A DNA stretch of 64,000 nucleotides from Lachnospiraceae bacterium MD335 (lineage in GTDB: Bacteria > Bacillota > Clostridia > Lachnospirales > Lachnospiraceae): assembly GCA_000403335.2 (NCBI GenBank), contig KE159617.1:718757-782756 (forward strand), written 5' to 3'. Shown here piece after piece: positions 1 through 6,932 of this stretch (its first letter is position 1; each line of letters begins with the position of its first letter). A program made the translations under genes and the position numbers. Under the pieces are notes generated by a model. The model was not told where the DNA came from, searched no databases, and saw only the letters and a list, made by a program, of their open reading frames with translations.

Positions 1-1
1 C

Positions 2-814
2 GGACACACGGACCATGAAATCATCGCGATGAACCATTCGTTCCACGGAAGAACAATGGGCGCGCTTGCCGTAACGGGAAATCCGCATTACAGAGAAGCG
101 TTTGAGCCGCTGATCGGAAATATAAGGTTTGCGGATTTTAATGATTTTGAGAGCGTAAAGGCACAGGTTACCGAAAAAACGTGCGCGATTATTTTTGAGA
201 CGATACAGGGCGAGGGCGGCATTTATCCTGCCGCGGAGGAATTTATGAAAAACATCCGCGCCCTCTGCGACGAGAAGGATATTCTGCTTATCTTAGATGA
301 AATCCAGTGCGGTATGGGCAGAACCGGAACAATGTATGCATGGCAGAGGTACGGCGTAAAGCCGGATATTATGACAACCGCAAAAGCGGTCGGATGCGGC
401 ATTCCGGTGGGCGCATTTCTCATGACGGAAAATGTGGCAAAACAGTCGCTCACAAGCGGGGATCACGGTACGACCTACGGCGGAAATCCGCTTGCGTGTA
501 CTGCAATTTCCAAAGTGATTGATTTGTTTGAGGAGATGGATCTGTTGAAAAACGTAGAAGAAACAGGTGCATATCTGTATGAAAAGCTTGAGGAAATTAC
601 CGCAAGGCATGACTGTATTAAGGCACACAGAGGTGTTGGCCTGATGCAGGGCTTGGAGTGCGATTGTCCTGTCGGTGACATTATCAATCGTGCAGTTGAA
701 AAAGGCTTGCTGTTAATTAACGCAGGGACGAACATTATTCGTTTTATTCCGCCGTTGATTGTGTCAAAACAGGATATTGATGACATGACAGCGATACTGG
801 ACACCTGCTTTTAA
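2..814 (+). CDS. argD: Acetylornithine/succinyldiaminopimelate-type aminotransferase, 5' truncated by window edge
   Basis: Class III PLP-dependent aminotransferase. ArgD converts N-acetylglutamate semialdehyde to N-acetylornithine in arginine synthesis. The frame is open from base 2 with no start, so the N-terminal third lies outside the window; 270 residues remain. Visible family motifs are NHSFHGRT, FETIQGEGG, the PLP-binding LILDEIQCGMGRTG and the Schiff-base lysine segment TTAKAVGCGIPVGA, then HGTTYGGNPLA. These fit ArgD better than ornithine or GABA aminotransferases, but class III enzymes are hard to separate without the N-terminus. The next gene follows after 27 bases on the same strand. 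Confidence 0.85.
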   Translation, partial: GHTDHEIIAMNHSFHGRTMGALAVTGNPHYREAFEPLIGNIRFADFNDFESVKAQVTEKTCAIIFETIQGEGGIYPAAEEFMKNIRALCDEKDILLILDEIQCGMGRTGTMYAWQRYGVKPDIMTTAKAVGCGIPVGAFLMTENVAKQSLTSGDHGTTYGGNPLACTAISKVIDLFEEMDLLKNVEETGAYLYEKLEEITARHDCIKAHRGVGLMQGLECDCPVGDIINRAVEKGLLLINAGTNIIRFIPPLIVSKQDIDDMTAILDTCF

Positions 815-841
815 GCAAACAATGAAAAATGGAGAAATTGA

Positions 842-2299
842 ATGAAACACGGTAAAATAAAAGGACGAATTCTGATTGCAGCAGCAATTCTTATTTTGAC
901 GGCGCTTGGGCTTATCGCAGCGTTGGTATTCGATTCAGAACTGCCCGAGAAAACGGATTCTTCCAAAAAGGAGACGATTCATCTTTGGTATACGGATGAC
1001 GCAATTACGGATTATTTAAGCAGAAAAACACTTGATTTTTATAATCAAACTGATATTCGTGTTGAATTGAAGCTTGTATCAGGATTGGAATATCTTGAGA
1101 CAATCAACAAGGCGAGTCTCAATGATGAGGAAGAGACGCCGGATGCATATATCGTAAGCAATGATTCTTTGGAGAAAGCATATTTATCAGGTCTTGCGGT
1201 GGAATTGGATGAATCGGTGCCGGTTTATAAGACTTCCGAGTACAATCAGGCGGCAAGAAATGCGGTTACTTATGACAATAAGTATGTGGGCTGTCCCTTC
1301 TATTTTGAGACAAGTGCGCTGCTCTATAACCGCACGTATCTTGAACAGATAGCAGCGCAGGCAAATGAAAGCGCAGCGGATGCGGAAAACAGTGAGCAGG
1401 TTCAGGAGAACATTGAAGCGGAGGACTTAATACCGACTTCCATTGCGGATATTTTGAATTTTGCGGATATGTATTCGGCTCCGGAGAATGTAGAGTATTT
1501 CTTCCGGTGGGATGTGTCAGATATTTTTTACAATTACTTTTTCATTGGAAATTATATTTCCGTGGGCGGAGATGCGGGCGACAACAAAAATGACATTAAT
1601 ATTTATAATACAGAATCCATATCCACGTTAAAGGTTTATCAGGAGCTGAACCAATTCTTCTCAATTGACACAAAGGAGACGAATTACGATAAGATTATGC
1701 AGGAGTTTCTCGAGGGAAAAACCATCTATACGATTGCGACGAGCGACTGTATCAAGCGGCTTGACGATGCCGCGCAAAACGGCGAATTTGCGTATGAGTA
1801 TGGGATTGCGCAGCTTCCCGACATCAATGTGGAGCTGAGCACCCGGGGAATGTCCGTGACGAATGCGCTTGTCATAAACGGCTATTCGGCGCACAAAGCA
1901 TCGGCGGCATCATTGATTAGCTTTCTTGCAAACGAGTCCCAGCATGATCTTTATGAAAATACAGGAAAAATTGCAGCCATGACAAAGCAGGAGTACGATA
2001 ATCCGCATGTCGAAGGCTTTGTGCAGAGTTATGCGGATTCGGTGCCAATCCCTAAAATGCTGGAGACGAGCAATTTTTGGGTGGAGCTTGAAATCTGCTT
2101 TGCAAGAGTTTGGTCGGGTGAAGATGCAAATACACAGATCCGCCGGCTTTCCGAGCAGATTAAAACACAGATTAGCGGCGCTGGCATAACGGAGGAGGAG
2201 CTTGAGGACCCTGAGGTGGAGCTGCTTCCTGCGGTAGAGTACGAGGATGTTCCGACGGAGGAGCAAACGGACACGCCGCAGACAACACAACAAGAATAA
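842..2299 (+). CDS. Extracellular solute-binding protein (ABC-importer type), membrane-anchored
   Basis: A 485-residue protein with a hydrophobic N-terminal segment (about residues 9-28) but no lipobox cysteine, so it is either cleaved or held by an uncleaved anchor. After the anchor, ETIHLWYTDDAITDYLSRKT begins a family 1 (sugar-type) solute-binding fold. The tail, from about residue 455, is rich in Glu, Thr and Gln. RBS GGAG lies 6 bases before the ATG. No ABC permease or ATPase gene is adjacent, so the substrate is unknown. Family membership is moderately secure; the ligand is not predictable. Confidence 0.7.
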   Translation: MKHGKIKGRILIAAAILILTALGLIAALVFDSELPEKTDSSKKETIHLWYTDDAITDYLSRKTLDFYNQTDIRVELKLVSGLEYLETINKASLNDEEETPDAYIVSNDSLEKAYLSGLAVELDESVPVYKTSEYNQAARNAVTYDNKYVGCPFYFETSALLYNRTYLEQIAAQANESAADAENSEQVQENIEAEDLIPTSIADILNFADMYSAPENVEYFFRWDVSDIFYNYFFIGNYISVGGDAGDNKNDINIYNTESISTLKVYQELNQFFSIDTKETNYDKIMQEFLEGKTIYTIATSDCIKRLDDAAQNGEFAYEYGIAQLPDINVELSTRGMSVTNALVINGYSAHKASAASLISFLANESQHDLYENTGKIAAMTKQEYDNPHVEGFVQSYADSVPIPKMLETSNFWVELEICFARVWSGEDANTQIRRLSEQIKTQISGAGITEEELEDPEVELLPAVEYEDVPTEEQTDTPQTTQQE

Positions 2300-2358
2300 A
2301 AAGCGTAAAATCCAATCATAATAACATGTAAGAGATTAAGGAAAGGCATGGTAATACT

Positions 2359-2787
2359 ATGATTGGATTTTTAATTGCCCTTTTATCGGGTGCTTTGATG
2401 AGTGTGCAGGGTGTTTTTAACACGAAGGTTACGGAAGGCTCCAGTCTTTGGGCAGCAAATGTGTTTGTGCAGTTCACGGCATTTTTGGTCTGTATAGCTG
2501 CATGGCTCTTCGTTGACAGAACTTCATTTAAAGAGGTTCTTTCCGTTGAGCCGAAATATGTCCTGCTGGGTGGTGCAATCGGAGCATTTATCACATTGAC
2601 TGTAATTAAGAGCATGGATTCGCTAGGACCTGCAAAAGCGGTTATGCTTATTGTAATCGCGCAGCTTATTGTCGCGTATCTGATAGAGTTGTTCGGACTT
2701 TTTGGCGTGGAGAAGGAACCGTTTAGCTGGAAAAAAGTAATTGGCGCGCTTATGGCGATTGCAGGATTTATTGTCTTTAAAATTTGA
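2359..2787 (+). CDS. Small DMT-superfamily membrane protein (DUF606/YdcZ-like)
   Basis: A 142-residue protein with four predicted membrane segments (about residues 2-22, 32-50, 65-85 and 92-112) and a fifth hydrophobic end. The pattern GFLIALLSGALMSVQGVFN at the start and ALMAIAGFIVFKI at the end is typical of the DUF606/YdcZ half-size transporter family. These proteins are thought to move small metabolites and often work as pairs; only one is present here. The start follows AAGGAAAGG by about 11 bases. It is followed by a 290-base structured non-coding region. Confidence 0.75.
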   Translation: MIGFLIALLSGALMSVQGVFNTKVTEGSSLWAANVFVQFTAFLVCIAAWLFVDRTSFKEVLSVEPKYVLLGGAIGAFITLTVIKSMDSLGPAKAVMLIVIAQLIVAYLIELFGLFGVEKEPFSWKKVIGALMAIAGFIVFKI

Positions 2788-2813
2788 CTAAAATAGTTCG
2801 GGAAAATTTGGTG

Positions 2814-2944
2814 ACAGTTCTGCTCAGGACTTTGCACTTGCTGCAAAGCCCGTGAAACAACGTAGTGGAAGAGATGCATCAAGCCACCACGAAGTGGTTT
2901 TGCATGGCTTGATGCCTGTAACAGGAAGCCGGAGGCTGAACTGT
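2814..2944. repeat. Structured intergenic repeat with nested hairpins
   Basis: Outer arms ACAGTTCTGC (2814-2823) and GCTGAACTGT (2935-2944) pair with one mismatch and enclose several smaller hairpins: CTTTGCA/TGCAAAG (2830-2848), an 11-bp arm pair starting GCATCAAGCCA and ending TGGCTTGATGC (2876-2915) with an inner CCAC-GAA-GTGG, CCTG-TAA-CAGG, and AGCC-GGA-GGCT. The outer motif recurs after comEC at 9248-9298, so this looks like a dispersed element. It contains no T-tract terminator. Confidence 0.65.
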
Positions 2945-2957
2945 TACAAAATGTGTG

Positions 2958-3006
2958 TGAAATGTCAAAAATAGCACTTGTATTGGTTTGGATATTATCA
3001 TAAAAT
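2958..3006 (+). promoter_or_regulatory. Promoter-like region and conserved upstream motif of the comEA-like gene
   Basis: Bases 2958-2981 read TGAAATGTCAAAAAT, A, GCACTTGT. This 24-bp block recurs upstream of recA (43799-43822) with one difference. It runs into a weak promoter: TTGTAT (2978-2983), 17 bases, TAAAAT (3001-3006). The motif could be a regulator site that overlaps the -35 region. The promoter call is inference. Confidence 0.45.
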
Positions 3007-3019
3007 AAGAATAGATATG

Positions 3020-3066
3020 CTAATCATAAATATGATTAGAGGGGGCTTTACCGCGAATACGGTAAA
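3020..3066 (+). promoter_or_regulatory. Palindrome and ribosome-site hairpin in the comEA-like leader
   Basis: Two inverted repeats sit between the putative promoter and the TTG start. CTAATCATA-AA-TATGATTAG (3020-3039) is a perfect palindrome and could be an operator or a hairpin. TTTACCG-CGAATA-CGGTAAA (3047-3066) pairs into the AAA of the ribosome site AAAGGAG (3064-3070), so it could limit translation initiation. Both are seen directly; any role is inference. Confidence 0.5.
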
Positions 3067-3079
3067 GGAGCTATAAATA

Positions 3080-3739
3080 TTGAAGAGAAAACGAAATAAC
3101 GGACTGGGAAATTTGCGGGTGTATGCGGCGGCAGGCATTTTTGCGCTTGCGCTTTTCATGCCTGTACTTTTGTGCGGCTGTAAAGATACATCAGACGAGG
3201 ACGCGCTGCTTTTGTCTTTCGATGAGGAAACGCATGTGCAGATGTCCTGCACTGAGAAGGAAGAGACAATGCAGGACGTCGGGCAGAGTGAAGAAACGCA
3301 GCAGGTTTATGTATACGTCTGCGGTGCCGTGAACTGTCCGGGCGTGTATCAGGCACAGGCGGGAGTCAGGCTTTTTGAACTGATTGAGATGGCAGGCGGT
3401 TTTATGCCAGAAGCGGATCGGTCGCATTTAAATCTTGCCCGCACAGTTGCGGACGGGGAACAGATTGTAGTGCTGACGCGGGAAGAGATTGCACAGGGAA
3501 TGACAGCCGTGTCAGAAAACAGCGCGGCGCGGACCGGTGCAGACAATGGTCTTGTCAATATTAACACCGCATCGGTTTCGGAGCTTACGGGCGTTTCAGG
3601 CATCGGGGAGAGCCGTGCACAGGCAATTATTGATTATCGTGAGAAAAACGGCGCTTTTAAGTCTGTTGAGGAGATTAAGAAGGTGGACGGTATCAAAGAC
3701 GGGCTTTTTGCAAAAATAAAGGATTATATTACAGTGTAA
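3080..3739 (+). CDS. comEA: ComEA-like DNA-binding lipoprotein (SLBB + helix-hairpin-helix)
   Basis: 219 residues from a TTG start with AAAGGAG 9 bases upstream. An N-terminal hydrophobic segment ends in a lipobox-like LCGC (Cys34), followed by an acidic linker. An SLBB domain (about 75-140, VYVCGAVNCPGVY) and a C-terminal double helix-hairpin-helix (about 155-219, VNINTASVSELTGVSGIG) match ComEA, the surface DNA receptor for transformation. ComEA is usually anchored by an uncleaved helix, so a lipid anchor would be a variation. comEC lies three genes downstream. The domain call is strong; the competence role is inferred. Confidence 0.85.
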   Translation: MKRKRNNGLGNLRVYAAAGIFALALFMPVLLCGCKDTSDEDALLLSFDEETHVQMSCTEKEETMQDVGQSEETQQVYVYVCGAVNCPGVYQAQAGVRLFELIEMAGGFMPEADRSHLNLARTVADGEQIVVLTREEIAQGMTAVSENSAARTGADNGLVNINTASVSELTGVSGIGESRAQAIIDYREKNGAFKSVEEIKKVDGIKDGLFAKIKDYITV

Positions 3740-3741
3740 AA

Positions 3742-3759
3742 TATGACACACGTGTCATA
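3742..3759. promoter_or_regulatory. Palindrome between comEA-like gene and response regulator
   Basis: TATGACAC-AC-GTGTCATA is a perfect 8-bp inverted repeat just after the comEA-like stop codon and about 34 bases before the response-regulator ATG. No T-tract follows, so it is more likely an operator than a terminator. A related TGACACATGTGTCA lies inside comEC (8423-8436). Confidence 0.4.
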
Positions 3760-3792
3760 AAATAGGGTATTGGAAAGGCATGGTTATCGAAA

Positions 3793-4479
3793 ATGGCAAA
3801 AAAAGTTTTGGTAGTAGACGACGAAAAGCTCATTGTAAAGGGGATTCGGTTTAGTCTTGAGCAGGATGATATGGAAGTAGACTGCGCATACGACGGAGAG
3901 GAAGCGCTTGAAAAGGTACGTGCAAATAAATATGATATTGTATTGCTGGATATTATGCTTCCGAAGCTTACAGGACTTGAGGTCTGCCAGCAGATACGGG
4001 AATTTTCCAATGTTCCCGTGATTATGCTTACGGCAAAGGGCGATGATATGGATAAGATCCTTGGTCTTGAGTACGGAGCGGACGATTATATTACCAAGCC
4101 GTTTAATATTCTTGAAGTGAAGGCACGAATCAAGGCAATCATGCGAAGAACCGTGGGAAAGCCGCAGCCGGAGAAAAAGACGCAGCTTATTGAGGCGGGA
4201 GATTTGAAGCTTGACTGTGAAGGAAGACGCCTATACATAGCAGGCAGGGAGGTCAATTTGACTGCAAAGGAATTTGATGTGCTTGAGCTTTTGGTTCTGA
4301 ATCCGAATAAGGTATATAGCCGTGAAAATCTCCTTAGACTTGTATGGGGGGCGGATTACCCCGGGGATGTACGGACGGTTGACGTGCATATCAGAAGACT
4401 GCGCGAGAAGGTGGAATCGAACCCAAGCGAGCCAAAATATGTGCACACAAAATGGGGTGTGGGATATTATTATAAATAG
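3793..4479 (+). CDS. OmpR/PhoB-family response regulator
   Basis: 228 residues. The receiver domain (1-120) shows the acidic pocket VVDDE, phospho-acceptor Asp53 in VLLDIMLPK, the switch Thr in MLTAKGDD and the conserved Lys in YITKPF. The winged-helix DNA-binding domain (about 130-228) includes LTAKEFDVLELL and TVDVHIRRLREKVE. Its partner kinase starts 14 bases downstream. Length and motifs are standard. It may act on the palindrome just upstream or on the com genes around it, but the sequence does not show the target. Confidence 0.92.
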   Translation: MAKKVLVVDDEKLIVKGIRFSLEQDDMEVDCAYDGEEALEKVRANKYDIVLLDIMLPKLTGLEVCQQIREFSNVPVIMLTAKGDDMDKILGLEYGADDYITKPFNILEVKARIKAIMRRTVGKPQPEKKTQLIEAGDLKLDCEGRRLYIAGREVNLTAKEFDVLELLVLNPNKVYSRENLLRLVWGADYPGDVRTVDVHIRRLREKVESNPSEPKYVHTKWGVGYYYK

Positions 4480-4493
4480 GAGAACAAAAAAGA

Positions 4494-5930
4494 GTGGGAA
4501 AGGCAAAGCTTTTAAAAACCTTTAAGAGCCTGAAAACAAGGATTTTTTGCATTGTGATACTGGCAGGTATGATTCCGTGCATCATACTTCACATCGGTAT
4601 TTTGGAGCGGTATATGGACAATGCCGTATCAGTGCGGACAAATGAGGTGCAGACACAGATTAAGATTATCGCGGATCATCTGTTAACATATAACTACCTG
4701 TTTGACAATACCAACGGGGTGGTAAATGCGGAGCTGTCGCAGTTATCGAATCTTTATGACGGGCGTGTATTGGTAGTGGACGAAAATCTAAAGATTATCA
4801 AGGACACTTATGCGATCAGCGAAGGCAAAACGATTATTTCGGAGGACATCGTCAAGTGTCTCAAGAGCGGCGCCGCGGTGAATCAGCTGGAAGGCAGGAA
4901 ATATATTGAGATTATTGTACCGATTGAGGAAAAGCTTGCGGACAGCACATCGCGCATTGCAGGCGTCATGCTCACAAGCGTGTCGACGGACAGCATTATC
5001 AGCAGCTATGAATACATAAAAAGCAGGGCGTATCTGTTGGAAATGTGTGCGCTTGTAGTGGTGTTTGGAATGGCGTATTTCCTGAGCCGAAAGCTGTTAA
5101 AACCGTTTGAGCGGATTACGGAATCTATTAATGAGGTAAAGAATGGTTTTACGGACGAGGAAATTGATGTGCGCGATTACACGGAGACGGAGCGCATTGG
5201 TGACGCGTTCAATCAGATGCTCGGCAGAATGAAGGTTTTGGATGATTCAAGGCAGGAATTTGTGTCAAATGTCTCACATGAGCTCAAGACACCGCTTGCG
5301 TCGATGAAGGTACTTGCCGATTCGCTGCTTGCGCAGGAGGACGTGCCTGCTGAACTTTACCGCGAATTTATGACGGACATTGCGACAGAGATTGACCGTG
5401 AAAACAAGATTATTACGGACCTTTTGTCGCTTGTAAAGATGACGCGGACTTCAGAAGATATGAACGTGGAGACGATGGACATCAATTCCATACTGGAGCT
5501 TTTGCTAAAGCGTTTAGGACCGATTGCGGCGCGTGCCGGCGTAAAAATAATTTTTGAGAGCAGAAGACCGGTGAGCGCGGAGGTGGACGAGGTAAAACTG
5601 ACATTGGCGTTGTCAAACCTCGTTGAGAATGCGATTAAATATAATATTGAGGACGGTTGGGTGAAAGTGGTACTGGATGCGGATCATCGGTATTTTACGG
5701 TGGAGGTGTCGGATTCGGGTATTGGCATTCCGCAGGAGTCAATCGAACATATTTACGAACGATTTTACCGTGTTGACAAATCGCACTCAAAAGAAATCGG
5801 CGGTACGGGACTTGGACTGGCGATTACAAGAAGCGCGGTGCTGATGCACAGAGGTTCCATCAATGTGAGCAGCGCGGAGGGCGTGGGTACGGTATTCACG
5901 GTGAAGATACCGCTCACGTACATTGTGTAA
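4494..5930 (+). CDS. Sensor histidine kinase with extracytoplasmic sensor and HAMP
   Basis: 478 residues from a GTG start. Membrane segments at about 15-35 and 180-198 flank a roughly 140-residue external sensor domain. HAMP follows (about 199-250), then HisKA with the phospho-acceptor His262 in VSHELKTPLAS, and an HATPase domain with N-box LVENAIKYN, G1 DSGIGIP and G2 GTGLGLAI. It should phosphorylate the upstream regulator. The ligand is unknown. Its position inside a comEA-comEC neighbourhood is unusual. Confidence 0.92.
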   Translation: MGKAKLLKTFKSLKTRIFCIVILAGMIPCIILHIGILERYMDNAVSVRTNEVQTQIKIIADHLLTYNYLFDNTNGVVNAELSQLSNLYDGRVLVVDENLKIIKDTYAISEGKTIISEDIVKCLKSGAAVNQLEGRKYIEIIVPIEEKLADSTSRIAGVMLTSVSTDSIISSYEYIKSRAYLLEMCALVVVFGMAYFLSRKLLKPFERITESINEVKNGFTDEEIDVRDYTETERIGDAFNQMLGRMKVLDDSRQEFVSNVSHELKTPLASMKVLADSLLAQEDVPAELYREFMTDIATEIDRENKIITDLLSLVKMTRTSEDMNVETMDINSILELLLKRLGPIAARAGVKIIFESRRPVSAEVDEVKLTLALSNLVENAIKYNIEDGWVKVVLDADHRYFTVEVSDSGIGIPQESIEHIYERFYRVDKSHSKEIGGTGLGLAITRSAVLMHRGSINVSSAEGVGTVFTVKIPLTYIV

Positions 5931-5966
5931 CGGTCAGATAATACGCGCAGATGGAGGCGGATATTT

Positions 5967-6905
5967 GTGAAAAGAAAAAAGGTTTGGCATGCGGCGCTTT
6001 GGCTGTGTATACTGCTTTTTTCAGCCGTAAGTTTTACGGGCTGTAAAAAGGAGGCGCAGCAGGGAACGCCGATTGATATATCCTACATCAATAAAAATGA
6101 GACAAAGCTGGTGAAGGAGAAACATTTCCTTGAGGGGAGTGATACGAAGGAGCAGATTGTGGAGGTACTGACACTTTTATGCTCCGTACCCGACAATAAG
6201 GAGCTGCGCGCGACACTTACAAGCGGGATCAATGTAGTTACTTATGCGCTTGAGGGAGAGCAGGTGACGGTATCGTTGGGCGAGAAGTATAAGGAATTGC
6301 CGCGGACGACGGAGGTGCTCACAAGGGCTGCAGTTGTGCGCAGTCTTACTGCAATTGAGGGTGTTAACTGCGTGATGATTACCATTAACGGCGAGCCGCT
6401 TGCGGATGTGTCGGGAAATGCCGTGGGGGTTATGACAGCAGATATGTTTGTGGACAACGCAGGTACGAAGATTAAGGAGGAGGACACAAAGGTCACTTTG
6501 CGCCTGTATTTTGCAAATGAACAGGGCGATGGACTGATTGCCGTTAACAGGGAGCTTTCCCATAATGCGGACATATCCAATGTGTCAATGGAAAAAGTGG
6601 TTTTGGAGCAGCTTATCAAGGGACCGGCAAATGACGAGACGTTTCCGACCATTAATCCTGACACAAAGATTGTAAGCGTGACGGTAAAGGACGGTGTTTG
6701 TTACATTAATTTTGACAGCGCGTTTGAGACGGCAATCAATAATGTGACGACAGATGTCACGATCTATTCGATTGTCAATTCACTCTCGGAGCTTAGCAAT
6801 ATTAATAAGGTGCAGTTTTCGATTGAAGGTGACGGTGATAGCCGTTTTCGGGATAAATATGACTTATCGACGGTTTTTGAGAGGAACTTGTCATTGGCGG
6901 ATTAA
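5967..6905 (+). CDS. GerMN-domain lipoprotein
   Basis: 312 residues from a GTG start. A signal peptide ends in the lipobox-like FTGC (Cys26), followed by two tandem GerMN domains (about 50-160 and 175-300). The second contains VILEQ/VLEQLIKGP and CYINFDSAF, the part best conserved in GerMN proteins. GerM of Bacillus acts in sporulation and germination, but GerMN lipoproteins next to a histidine kinase also occur in LpqB-type systems, where the lipoprotein modulates the sensor. The neighbouring kinase makes that reading attractive here. Confidence 0.8.
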   Translation: MKRKKVWHAALWLCILLFSAVSFTGCKKEAQQGTPIDISYINKNETKLVKEKHFLEGSDTKEQIVEVLTLLCSVPDNKELRATLTSGINVVTYALEGEQVTVSLGEKYKELPRTTEVLTRAAVVRSLTAIEGVNCVMITINGEPLADVSGNAVGVMTADMFVDNAGTKIKEEDTKVTLRLYFANEQGDGLIAVNRELSHNADISNVSMEKVVLEQLIKGPANDETFPTINPDTKIVSVTVKDGVCYINFDSAFETAINNVTTDVTIYSIVNSLSELSNINKVQFSIEGDGDSRFRDKYDLSTVFERNLSLAD

Positions 6906-6932
6906 AGATATGGAGGAGGTATCAGGAAAAGT

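Noticed and set aside
2316..2882. 188-residue minus-strand ORF
   Set aside because: Antisense to the DMT-type gene with no ribosome site; the plus-strand gene is clearly real.
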